A DNA stretch of 12,691 nt from Bacteroidota bacterium (lineage in GTDB: Bacteria; Bacteroidota; Bacteroidia; Chitinophagales; UBA2359), in assembly GCA_020627525.1 (NCBI GenBank), contig JAHDGP010000093.1, positions 1-12,691 of the forward strand, written 5' to 3'. Both the position numbers and the translations under genes were made by a program. A model generated the notes under the pieces. It was given only the letters and a program-made list of their open reading frames with translations. It made no database searches and had not been told where the DNA came from. This document shows, piece after piece, positions 1 to 7,140 of this stretch (positions within the stretch are counted from its first letter, which is position 1; the number at the start of each line of letters is the position of its first letter).

Positions 1-1065
1 AAGTGCAGCGCCTCTTTTTGCTCTTAAAATAGCTGTTTTTTCATCAATAATGATGTATATTTCTGCTCGCAAATTCAGTCTTAAAGATTGGTGATTGTCT
101 TCTTCAAGTTGGATGGTAAAACTTATAGTGTTATTTATAATTTCTGGAAGAATTCTGGAAATTGAGCCTTTCAAACGCTCTTTGCCGATGCGAACTTCAA
201 CTGGAAGTCCAATTTGTAAATCTTTACTATTTCTATCAGAAGTAGTTGCTTCAACTTCGAAACGGTTAAGGTTGGCTATTTTAACCAAAGGTTCTCCTTC
301 ATTTACAGTCTTTCCAATGTCCTCATTTATCCAGGTAATAACACCAGCGTTTATTGCTTTAACTGAAGCCTTTTGTAGTTTCTTTCCAAGCTCCTTTAGT
401 CTTTTTTGTTGGATGTTGTATTCCAATTGTAAGTTGTCCTTATCAGTTGAGTTTACTTGACGTTTGAACATTAATTCGTTCTCAAGCATCAATTTTTCAA
501 TTTTAGCAATACTCAATTTTAATTGCGCAGCCTCTAGTTCTTCTTCTGTTGCACCACCGATTTTAAGCAAGCGGTCTTGGTCACCGAGTTTGGCTTCCAA
601 CTCACTTAACTCTAGTGCCTTAATTTGATCTTGATATTCTAAATCAACCAAGTCTTTATCAAATTGCAATTTTAGTTTTTCAATATTGTTTTTCCGCAAT
701 GATAATTCATCCTCCAATCTTTCATATTCTAAACTAGTATAACTCTGCTCTAGTTTTAAAATTAAATCGCCTGTTTTTACTTCAGCACCTGTTGACAAAT
801 ACACATCTTCGATCTCAGATTTTATAGGCGCATTTATTACTACTTCCGAAGAGGCAATGACATTTCCTGATGCTGTCAAGGTTTCCCTAACATTTCCTTT
901 TTCTACTTTTACGATATGGAAATCTATTGCTTTACCTTTCTTTTTTAGAAAATTATTTACGGAATAGTAATAAGTTGCCGCAATCAATGCAAACAGTAAA
1001 ATTGCAATGCTAATTGCTTTGAATTTGCTATTCGATTTTTCGGTATGGTTTAAGGTGCGATCCAT
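1..1065 (-). CDS. HlyD/MacA-family periplasmic adaptor (membrane fusion) protein, C-terminus cut by window edge
   Basis: An open frame starts at the ATG at 1065 and stays open to base 1, giving 355 residues without a stop, so the C-terminal end is missing. Residues 15-39 form one membrane anchor after a short cytosolic tail. About 62-107 is the first half of a lipoyl/barrel-sandwich domain (TASGNV..., then GAEVKTGDLILKLE). About 108-232 is a long charged coiled-coil hairpin rich in L, E, K and Q. About 232-268 is the second lipoyl half (VKAINAGVITWINEDIGKTV, then NEGEPLVKIANL). About 268-345 is the start of the beta-barrel domain. This order is that of adaptors joining an inner-membrane ABC or RND transporter to an outer-membrane channel, and the short hairpin suits a MacA/HlyD-like ABC partner. 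An ATG at 1072 is in another frame and stops after 14 codons. The gene lies 152 bp downstream of the flippase on the same strand. The transporter itself is not in view, so the substrate is unknown. Confidence 0.88.
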   Translation of the reverse strand, partial: MDRTLNHTEKSNSKFKAISIAILLFALIAATYYYSVNNFLKKKGKAIDFHIVKVEKGNVRETLTASGNVIASSEVVINAPIKSEIEDVYLSTGAEVKTGDLILKLEQSYTSLEYERLEDELSLRKNNIEKLKLQFDKDLVDLEYQDQIKALELSELEAKLGDQDRLLKIGGATEEELEAAQLKLSIAKIEKLMLENELMFKRQVNSTDKDNLQLEYNIQQKRLKELGKKLQKASVKAINAGVITWINEDIGKTVNEGEPLVKIANLNRFEVEATTSDRNSKDLQIGLPVEVRIGKERLKGSISRILPEIINNTISFTIQLEEDNHQSLRLNLRAEIYIIIDEKTAILRAKRGAAL

Positions 1066-1087
1066 TACTCATTGTTTAATCTATTTT

Positions 1088-1107
1088 TGCCAATAGCTAT
1101 GCCAATA
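1088..1107. repeat. Short direct repeat TGCCAATA x2 upstream of the adaptor gene
   Basis: TGCCAATA occurs at 1088-1095 and again at 1100-1107, a 12-bp period, 23-42 bp upstream of the adaptor start codon. Spacing near one helical turn could mean tandem sites for a regulator, but eight-base repeats also arise by chance. Confidence 0.25.
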
Positions 1108-1129
1108 AGTAAGTTGTTGAAATTTAGGG

Positions 1130-1158
1130 CTAAATATATATGTTAATTATATATTTAG
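1130..1158. other. Inverted repeat, 11-bp perfect arms, 7-nt loop
   Basis: Arms CTAAATATATA (1130-1140) and TATATATTTAG (1148-1158) are perfect complements around the loop TGTTAAT. It lies in the 152-bp gap between the flippase stop and the adaptor start. All but two pairs are A-T, so as RNA it is weak. It could act as a DNA operator or as part of a processing or attenuation structure with the next hairpin. No T-tract follows it on either strand. Confidence 0.45.
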
Positions 1159-1163
1159 TCCGG

Positions 1164-1186
1164 TATCGAACAAGGGGCGTTCGATA
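1164..1186. other. Inverted repeat, 8-bp perfect arms, 7-nt loop
   Basis: TATCGAAC (1164-1171) pairs with GTTCGATA (1179-1186) around AAGGGGC. It is the first hairpin met by transcripts leaving the flippase (stop at 1218). It lacks the U-tract of a standard intrinsic terminator. It sits 5 bp from the neighbouring 11-bp dyad, so the two form a tandem structure. Confidence 0.45.
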
Positions 1187-1217
1187 ATGAGAATGCTATG
1201 AAAGAATTGGAACTGTT

Positions 1218-2681
1218 CTATTTGATGAAACGTAAAAGACGACTGCCCAAAAATGGAATTTTATTAAGGAGGTGTATGATGATTTCTTTCTCAAACAAAT
1301 CATTTTTTAGATAAATGAAATAACTTACCAGTACACCAATGCCACCTATAAATAATAAGAAAATTAAATTAGGGACGAAGTTGTAGATACCATATACAAG
1401 TGCCATTATACCACTTGGGATGATGAAAGTTTTGAAGAGCTTTTTTAAGTCAACTAAATCCGTGAATTTACATTCTAATAGTTGCATTGTTTTAGTGAAT
1501 AGTAAAGTTGAAACCACAACGGAAACAACAAGAGTGGAAGATACTGCACCAATCAAGCCAAATTGAGGAATCAATAGATAATTTAAAACTACATTTATCA
1601 AAAATCCTAGAAAAAAGGTACCAAAAATATACTTCGTTTTTTGAGCAATTAGAGATAAATCTTGGTAAAAATTAATCTGCCAAAACATTATAATATTAAA
1701 CAAGAAAAAGATGAATGCACTTTCCGCATATTTTTCAGACAAATAGGTAACAATAAGTGGTTGGTGAAACACCAAAATGAATATAAGTGGTGGATACATC
1801 AAAGCAGCCGATTGACTTATTATTCGTCTTTTGAGTGCGACGATTTGTTTTTTTTGCTTGTCGAAATACATAGTTGCCAAAGCTGGCATTACAACCAATG
1901 AAACAGAATGGTAAATAGAATCTAAAAAAGGAATTTTAATAATACCATTTCTATAAATTGCATAAGATTCTGTTCCCTTAAAAACACTGATCATAAAACT
2001 ATCAACAGTGGTTGCTAAAATTATTGCAATTGTACTAAAGCCTAATGGCAATCCATCTCTGAACTGTTCTTTTACCCATTCAAAATTAACTTTTAATTTG
2101 TGGCGTGGTAAATAAAATGCTGCCAGTAAAAATTGTAATATAGCTGCTAGTAAAAGTCCAACAAAAATAAGGTTCATGGAATGGAATACTTGTATTGCTA
2201 ATACTAAAAATGCAATTTTAAACAAATTGCCTACAACCAATACGGAGACTGATTGCTTTATTTTTCCAAAGAATACCAAAGACGTTTGAATTGAATCCAG
2301 CAGAATTGAAAACAAAATGCTCCAAATATAAATTCTTAAATAGCCAGTTAAATCGGGGTTTTCAAATTTGTTAGCGATTAGGTCAGTAGAGAGATAAAGA
2401 ACCACCACAGCAATAATACCACTGCATAATCCCAAAAACAAATTACTTCCTAAAACTTGACCACTATTGGATTTGTATTTAGCCAAATGCACCGTGATTA
2501 TTTTCGCCAAACCAATGGCAAACATTCCTTTTACGAAATCCGTTGCCATAATTACTTGTCCATATGAACCGTAATCTGCTAATGGCAATGCACGAGCCAA
2601 GTAAGGCACAAACAATAAGTTGATCAAGGAGTTAAATCCTCGACCTCCTAAAACAACAGCTATTTGGGATGAAAGACGCAA
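1218..2681 (-). CDS. Wzx-like polysaccharide/oligosaccharide flippase (MATE/MVF-type membrane protein)
   Basis: 487 residues, hydrophobic throughout with about 12-14 membrane helices, a layout and length typical of PST/Wzx lipid-linked oligosaccharide flippases. The N-terminus (SQIAVVLGGRGFNSLINLLF, then VPYLARALPLADYGSYGQV) is the characteristic first helix pair, with the R..L...DYG motif between helices. The protein would move undecaprenyl-linked sugar units across the inner membrane for capsule, O-antigen or exopolysaccharide assembly. The start is a TTG at 2681: a stop (TAA at 2709-2711) lies upstream in frame, no ATG lies between, and the next in-frame ATG is at residue 46, inside the conserved region. 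The gene is divergent from a broken glycosyltransferase and upstream of the HlyD adaptor, which suggests a surface-polysaccharide or export locus. The substrate cannot be told from sequence. Confidence 0.88.
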   Translation of the reverse strand: MRLSSQIAVVLGGRGFNSLINLLFVPYLARALPLADYGSYGQVIMATDFVKGMFAIGLAKIITVHLAKYKSNSGQVLGSNLFLGLCSGIIAVVVLYLSTDLIANKFENPDLTGYLRIYIWSILFSILLDSIQTSLVFFGKIKQSVSVLVVGNLFKIAFLVLAIQVFHSMNLIFVGLLLAAILQFLLAAFYLPRHKLKVNFEWVKEQFRDGLPLGFSTIAIILATTVDSFMISVFKGTESYAIYRNGIIKIPFLDSIYHSVSLVVMPALATMYFDKQKKQIVALKRRIISQSAALMYPPLIFILVFHQPLIVTYLSEKYAESAFIFFLFNIIMFWQINFYQDLSLIAQKTKYIFGTFFLGFLINVVLNYLLIPQFGLIGAVSSTLVVSVVVSTLLFTKTMQLLECKFTDLVDLKKLFKTFIIPSGIMALVYGIYNFVPNLIFLLFIGGIGVLVSYFIYLKNDLFEKEIIIHLLNKIPFLGSRLLRFIK

Positions 2682-2703
2682 TCGTAATTGAATGATTAAT
2701 GAA

Positions 2704-2711
2704 CAAAGTTA
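2704..2711 (-). promoter_or_regulatory. Candidate Bacteroidota -7 box (TAACTTTG) for the flippase
   Basis: Read on the minus strand, TAACTTTG matches the Bacteroidota -7 consensus TAnnTTTG and ends 22 nt before the TTG start, which would give a very short leader. No clear TTTG -33 box sits about 20 bp upstream, so this is a weak call. Confidence 0.3.
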
Positions 2712-2790
2712 CATTTCTTTTCTAATATTCTCTTTAGGAATGTCTTATAAATAATATTTGAAAAGAGACAGTTATTTTTGAGTCATTCCT

Positions 2791-2798
2791 TAAATTTG
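2791..2798 (+). promoter_or_regulatory. Candidate -7 box (TAAATTTG) immediately before the glycosyltransferase ATG
   Basis: TAAATTTG fits TAnnTTTG and ends 3 nt before the ATG at 2802. If used, the transcript would begin at or near the start codon. No -33 partner is visible at the usual distance, and in AT-rich DNA such matches are common. Confidence 0.2.
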
Positions 2799-2801
2799 AA
2801 G

Positions 2802-3771
2802 ATGCAAAGTTCAAGCTTATTGAATTCAGTTTTTGTAAATGTTATTATTGTTACATATAATGGTGCTAAATGGATTGAAAAATGTTTAGAAAGTATTTTG
2901 TGTGAAAATGAAGATGGTGTATTCGAAATTGAAATTATTGTTATTGACAACAATTCGCAAGACGAAACACGGGATATAGTAAAACGCTTTTCAAGTGTGA
3001 AACTTATCCATTCAAATGAAAACCTGGGTTTTGGAAAAGCCAATAATATAGGTTTACAGAAAGCACTTGAAAACCGATTATGTCTATCTTTTTAATCAAG
3101 ATGCTTATAACAATCCTGCTGATGATAAAAAAGAGAGTGCAGCTACACTAAAAAAATTAGTAGAGGTACATCAAAAGCATACAGATTATGGAATAATCAG
3201 TCCTATTCATTTGGATGGTACTGGAGAAAATTTAGATAAGCGATTTGAAGTTTTCGTGAAAGGCTTAAACAAAGAATATTTAACAGATAAAAAAGAAGAG
3301 TTGTATTCTGTTGAGTTTATAAATGCAGCAGCCTGGTTACTGCCTAAAAAGACAGTTCAAACGATTGGTGGATTTAATCCTTTGTTTTTTTATAGAGGTG
3401 AAGACAATGATTATTGTAACAGAGTATTGTACCACGGTTTTAAAGTTGGGTTATGCTCAAATGCTTCCATTCGTCATGATAGGGTAGAACGACTCAATCA
3501 GGAAAAAGCCCAATATTACCCAGATCTTCAAAATAATTTGTTGATAACTTTTCTAAATCCTAATGTCTGGGAGTATAAATACAAACACTTAGTAAAGCTA
3601 TATTTATATTCCATTGTTAATTTTTTCAAAGCGCTCTTTACTTTGGATTTCAAGTTTATGAAAGAAAGCATACAATCAACTTTTAATTTTTTGAGTAACT
3701 TATCAAAAATTAATAGAATTAAAAAGGAGATTAAAAAGAAAAAGAGCAGCTTTTTATTGAATAACAAGTAG
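2802..3771 (+). pseudogene. Family-2 glycosyltransferase (rhamnosyltransferase-like), split by one frameshift
   Basis: Two overlapping frames together make one GT2 protein of about 322 residues. The first frame (ATG 2802, or TTG 2778, to stop 3095) has the GT-A nucleotide-binding start (VNVIIVTYNGAKWIEKCLES), then EIIVIDNNSQDETRDIV and NLGFGKANNIGLQKAL. The second frame (open from 3067 to the stop at 3771) resumes exactly where the family continues: DYVYLFNQDA (the DxD-equivalent), then FINAAAWLLPKKTVQTIGGF and FYRGEDNDYCNRV (the acceptor/base region). Removing one A from the AAAA at 3070-3073 restores ALETDYVYLFNQDA. No other lesion is visible, so it is either a very recent mutation or a base-calling error. 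The enzyme would transfer a sugar from a nucleotide donor to a lipid-linked or surface glycan, in keeping with the divergent flippase. It has a lysine-rich C-terminal tail. The ATG at 2802 is preferred over the TTG at 2778. Confidence 0.8.
3069..3075 (+). other. Frameshift site in the glycosyltransferase (GAAAACC)
   Basis: The upstream frame reads GAA AAC CGA and runs to a stop at 3095. The downstream frame reads TTG AAA ACC GAT TAT across the same bases. One extra A in the four-A run explains the change. The run is short for programmed or polymerase slippage. Confidence 0.7.
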
Positions 3772-3779
3772 CTGCTCTT
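3742..3779. terminator. Bidirectional intrinsic terminator between convergent genes
   Basis: AAGAGCAGCT (3742-3751) pairs perfectly with AGCTGCTCTT (3770-3779) around an 18-nt loop. On the minus strand the stem is followed at once by a T-rich run (complement of the A-rich 3733-3741), a good terminator for the three-gene operon ending at 3816. On the plus strand a looser T-rich stretch (3784-3793) follows. The glycosyltransferase stop codon TAG (3769-3771) lies at the foot of the downstream arm, so the stem overlaps coding sequence. Confidence 0.75.
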
Positions 3780-3815
3780 AGACCTTGTTTTTCTTGTAAA
3801 TGTATTTGTACCAAA

Positions 3816-5534
3816 CTATGGAATCTGTTCTTCAATAATATAGTTAATATTTATACCTGAATTGTTTGGATGTTGAATGACAGAGAAGAAGGAAACATTC
3901 CCTTCATTTCCAACTCCTTGAAAAATCACTTTTCCATTCAAGTCTAAGTCTTCATTGCAATAATATTCACTTATATAATTGATGTTGATGTTTGAGTTGC
4001 TATCGTCACTTAAAATAGTTAAGAAAATAGCATTAGGTTCATTGGCTGGACCTTGAAAAATAATCTTTTTATCTCCATTGGTATCTCCTGCCCACATTGC
4101 CATTTTTCCATTTGCCAATTGAATTTGAGCATTGTTGCCCCAGGTTTGTGTTACAGGATTTGTAAAGTCTATTAATTGAGCTGAACCATTATTACTCAGG
4201 TAAACAGGATTTTTAGTCATCATCCCTAAGTGATTTCTATGTCTCAAAGAAACGTGATAGTTTCCGTCGGCTATTGGGAAGTTCAAAATGTTGGAATAAT
4301 TTGTACCTACAATTGTACCATTGGATAATAAGACAACCGCTCTTGTTTGTAATACTTGTGTAGGATCAATACCATCTCTGATTTCAAGTAAAAGCCAATC
4401 AACGGTTTGGCTGTGTGTATTAGAAAGAGACTCTGTACCAGCATAATTATATGGTGTTGTATTATACGGCTGTTCCAATGGAATCATACTTTGGCTTGCC
4501 AGTTCAGTTCTCATTTTACTAATATCACTTTGAAATGGTCCTTGTAAAATCGCTTTCACTGAAATAGCCACATTTTTTTCTACATAATCCTTACAACTTT
4601 CAGGAGCGCCACCATCTATCCACTTTTGGATCATATCCATTTCTGTTTGTGTCAAGGGCGTCATTGCACGACTGTTCATTTGTGGTGCGGGTATTTCATA
4701 TCCACAAGCCTCATAATTTTTAATAGTGACAATATCTAACAAAGTACTTCCAGTAAGAATTTCAGGACCACAAATATCCCCTCCATTTGAAAAGCCTTCA
4801 TAAGAAGTCAGGCTCAATCCACTTGCTCCACCACTCAGCCCTCCGTGGCAACCGGTACAACCACTATTTTCAAAAAGTACAGCTACGTCGCTCCAGCCAA
4901 GAAAACCATCATCACATTCATCCAAATCATTGTCTACATAGCCATAGGGTTTTTCACAAGCCAATATGGTTGTGTTTGGATCTCCCAAACCATCTAAGTC
5001 TCTATCTAAAAACCAAGTAAGCTCCCCTGGTCCATTACAGACATCACAAACATCTGGCGTACCAATGCAAACGGTAGTATCAACGGCAAAACGCATTTCA
5101 GCAAGAGAAACGCAGGACGATCCTTCATGTGTGGAAACAATGGTAACCAAGATTTTTTTAACAGAGACCCCTCCGAAATCTGGTCCAGTAAAACCTGCAT
5201 AAGTATCGGATTCATCTGCTTTGGGAAACTGAAAAGTACCCAGCTCTATCCAAGTATAACCATTGGTAGAGTAATCAATGATGACTTCTTTTGCTCCCCA
5301 TCCACTGTAACCAAGTTGGTTGGCGTTCCAAACATGACTGCCTCCAATTCCCTGATTTGTGTCAAATTCATACAGTATCCAGTGAGAATATCCTCTGCTA
5401 TAATTTGGGCTAAATCTTTCATTGCAAGAAATCCAACTATCATTCCAATAATTGCCATTGTCCGTGCATTGCCCATTTAGTAATAAAGGCAATGTGGAAA
5501 ATGTAATTATAATTAGTAAAATGTATTTATTCAT
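3816..5534 (-). CDS. Secreted mono-haem cytochrome c mosaic protein (F5/8C-like, MopE-like, cytochrome c, calcium-binding-type C-terminus)
   Basis: 572 residues with a Sec signal peptide (1-22, ending LLLNGQ). About 45-150 resembles an F5/8 type C/discoidin fold (SHWILYEFDTNQGIGGSHVW, then LGYSGWGAKEVIIDYSTNG, ending in an E-M-R-F strand). About 170-212 is an Asp-rich MopE-like metal-binding motif (WFLDRDLDGLGDP ... GYVDNDLDECDDG). About 215-312 is a cytochrome c domain of the planctomycete PSCyt type: CTGCH at 226-230 binds haem, then GLSLTSYEG, and AMTPLTQTEMDMIQKWIDGG, where Met291 is the likely axial ligand. About 320-480 is a beta-rich module (RHRNHLGMMTKNP). It leads into two dockerin-like motifs, GDTNGDKKIIFQG (483-495) and NEDLDLNGKVIFQG (527-540), common in Bacteroidota secreted proteins. 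It is last in an operon with DUF1501 and DUF1800 proteins. No type IX sorting domain is evident. Function is unknown; extracellular or periplasmic redox or binding is inferred. Confidence 0.8.
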   Translation of the reverse strand: MNKYILLIIITFSTLPLLLNGQCTDNGNYWNDSWISCNERFSPNYSRGYSHWILYEFDTNQGIGGSHVWNANQLGYSGWGAKEVIIDYSTNGYTWIELGTFQFPKADESDTYAGFTGPDFGGVSVKKILVTIVSTHEGSSCVSLAEMRFAVDTTVCIGTPDVCDVCNGPGELTWFLDRDLDGLGDPNTTILACEKPYGYVDNDLDECDDGFLGWSDVAVLFENSGCTGCHGGLSGGASGLSLTSYEGFSNGGDICGPEILTGSTLLDIVTIKNYEACGYEIPAPQMNSRAMTPLTQTEMDMIQKWIDGGAPESCKDYVEKNVAISVKAILQGPFQSDISKMRTELASQSMIPLEQPYNTTPYNYAGTESLSNTHSQTVDWLLLEIRDGIDPTQVLQTRAVVLLSNGTIVGTNYSNILNFPIADGNYHVSLRHRNHLGMMTKNPVYLSNNGSAQLIDFTNPVTQTWGNNAQIQLANGKMAMWAGDTNGDKKIIFQGPANEPNAIFLTILSDDSNSNININYISEYYCNEDLDLNGKVIFQGVGNEGNVSFFSVIQHPNNSGININYIIEEQIP

Positions 5535-5547
5535 TAGTTTGTTTTTG

Positions 5548-5718
5548 CACTAGTACATTGAAAATTAAATAAATGTCTGTTGTGAATAGTTGATTTTCGT
5601 TCAATTCAAGGACCGCACGGAAGCTTGTAGCAGAGCTACAAAGTTGAGTACGAGCCATAGCATAGAATGAAAAGCAACAGTCAAAATAGATAGAAATTTA
5701 GTTTTCAATGTACTACTG
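5548..5718. repeat. 171-bp element with 23-bp terminal inverted repeats in an operon gap (MITE/REP-like)
   Basis: The ends 5548-5570 and 5696-5718 are inverted copies matching at 21 of 23 positions, with a 13-bp perfect core (AGTACATTGAAAA at 5552-5564). Inside, about 5623-5642 forms a smaller hairpin (TTGTAG/CTACAA around CAGAG) within a stretch richer in G+C than its surroundings. The element fills almost the whole gap between the DUF1501 stop (5721) and the cytochrome gene start (5534). In the operon transcript it would fold as one long stem. It codes for nothing evident, and no target-site duplication is clear. It may be a non-autonomous mobile repeat or an mRNA-stability/processing element. 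Copy number elsewhere is not known. Confidence 0.55.
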
Positions 5719-5720
5719 GT

Positions 5721-7133
5721 TTAATTCATAAATCCAATCGGATAATTCCCCATTGTAGGTGTCCAAAAATTATTTAGGTTTGGAAACAATTGGTACAAAT
5801 CTGAAGACGATGCTCCAAACCACAATGCCAATTCTGCAAAATACTCATCACAAGAGGTCGTTGGTATAAGTCTACCAGCTCCTGTGTCTAACGAATTGCC
5901 TAAATATAAATCAGGATAAGTACCATAAATATCTTTGCCCTTAACATCTCCACCAACAACCATCGCATGACCACCCCAGGCGTGATCTGCTCCGTCGCCA
6001 TTTGTAACCAACTTTCTGGCAAAATCAGAAATGGTAAAAACAGTAACATTGTTTTCCATCCCAAGTTCTGTCATTGCATCATAAAATGCCTTGATGGCAA
6101 CATCTAGGTTTGACATTAAAGCAGCATGATCTACTAGAAAATCATCATGTGTATCAAAGCCGCCCATTTCAATAAAAAAAGTTTGGTTTTTAGCTCCTAA
6201 AAGATCACGAGAAGCAATCGTTTTGGCAACCATATTCATTCTTTGCGAAAATTGATCGTCCTGAAAAACTGTATTTAGTGGTGTTCCGTTGCCAATAGCG
6301 GTACCAAACTGTATCGAGTTGCTTTTAGAATCACTTATTACATTTGAATAAGCTGTTTCTAAAATGTTCTGATAAGTTTGATCCAAGATATTGTCTAGTG
6401 TTTGTCTTTTTAAATTATTGTAAAAATCTGTTTTGTGTGAATTGTTAACTAAAACACTTCCCGTTCCCGAACGCTCAATGGAATAATCCTTGATGATGTT
6501 TCCTCTTTGAAATAAGTTAATGCCACTTAAAGAAATATTCATTGATACATCTTGATTGCTATTATTCATATAAAGAATGTCTGCTAATCTTCCTCCCCAA
6601 CCTAAAGCGTTTTTGTTTTGCGGAACCGAAGTTTGCCAATGTTGTTGCTGGTCTGAATGCGAAAACAATCCAATTGGAAGACTGTTTTCATTGTTAAAAT
6701 CAGATAGGGTTGTAGGTTGAACCAGAGCGCCAATATTAGCAATAAATGCGGCATTCCCATCTTCAAATAGATTTCTAATATTTACCAAGTTTGGATGTAA
6801 TCCATATTCTTTGCCGTCAGAGGTATTTGGATTGATGCTCAATAAATCTTGCTGAGGAAGCGCTAAGTTTGTTCTGACAGCAGCATATTCAGCGTATTCA
6901 TTTTGACCTTTAGGAACGATCATATTGTAGCTATCATTTCCACCAGATAATAACAGGCAAACAATGGCTTTGTAATCGTTTTGTGGTAAAAATGGTCGAT
7001 TGGCAGCAGCGGCTGCATTTAGTAATCCCATATTTGTAATACCTGAAAATAAGGTTGTTAAACCCAGAGATGCACAACCTTGTATTGTTGTGCCTAAAAA
7101 CTTTCTTCTATTGAAATGGTGGTGTTTGCTCAT
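5721..7133 (-). CDS. DUF1501 family protein, Tat-exported (alkaline-phosphatase-superfamily-like)
   Basis: 470 residues. The N-terminus has a twin-arginine signal: FNRRKFLG at 7-14, a hydrophobic stretch to about 38, and an alanine-rich cleavage region (AAAAA at 40-44), so it is exported folded, perhaps with a bound metal. DUF1501 hallmarks appear in order: CLLLSGGNDSYNMIVP (59-74), LFSHSDQQQHWQTS (156-169), GWGGRLAD (178-185), FFIEMGGFDTHDD (319-331), TISDFARKL (367-375) and DHAWGGHAMVVGGDVKG (383-399). The Asp/His-rich motifs (GGFDTH, SDFAR, DHAWGGH) resemble the metal-ligand pattern of sulfatase/phosphatase-fold enzymes, but no activity has been firmly assigned to the family as far as I know. 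Length is normal. It starts 7 nt after the tandem stops of the DUF1800 gene (spacer TAATAAA), which implies translational coupling. Confidence 0.92.
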   Translation of the reverse strand: MSKHHHFNRRKFLGTTIQGCASLGLTTLFSGITNMGLLNAAAAANRPFLPQNDYKAIVCLLLSGGNDSYNMIVPKGQNEYAEYAAVRTNLALPQQDLLSINPNTSDGKEYGLHPNLVNIRNLFEDGNAAFIANIGALVQPTTLSDFNNENSLPIGLFSHSDQQQHWQTSVPQNKNALGWGGRLADILYMNNSNQDVSMNISLSGINLFQRGNIIKDYSIERSGTGSVLVNNSHKTDFYNNLKRQTLDNILDQTYQNILETAYSNVISDSKSNSIQFGTAIGNGTPLNTVFQDDQFSQRMNMVAKTIASRDLLGAKNQTFFIEMGGFDTHDDFLVDHAALMSNLDVAIKAFYDAMTELGMENNVTVFTISDFARKLVTNGDGADHAWGGHAMVVGGDVKGKDIYGTYPDLYLGNSLDTGAGRLIPTTSCDEYFAELALWFGASSSDLYQLFPNLNNFWTPTMGNYPIGFMN

Positions 7134-7140
7134 TTTATTA

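Noticed and set aside
95..460. Plus-strand ORF of 121 codons
   Set aside because: It lies opposite the conserved lipoyl and barrel region of the adaptor gene, and its product is a Ser/Phe-rich shadow without domain features.
1030..1072. Mini-ORF starting at ATG 1072 overlapping the adaptor start
   Set aside because: It has only 14 codons in a different frame. The ATG at 1065 opens the conserved adaptor protein.
3816..3860. Type IX secretion C-terminal domain on the cytochrome mosaic protein
   Set aside because: The protein ends in the dockerin-like module (NININYIIEEQIP) without the usual Por-type beta-sandwich or GxY/KxxxK ending.
4787..5480. Overlapping plus- and minus-frame ORFs within the cytochrome mosaic gene
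   Set aside because: The main frame has clear domains (F5/8C-like, MopE-like, CxxCH). The alternatives have no coherent features.
5548..5718. Complete insertion sequence
   Set aside because: It is too short to encode a transposase, has no ORF and no clear target-site duplication; kept only as a MITE/REP-like repeat.
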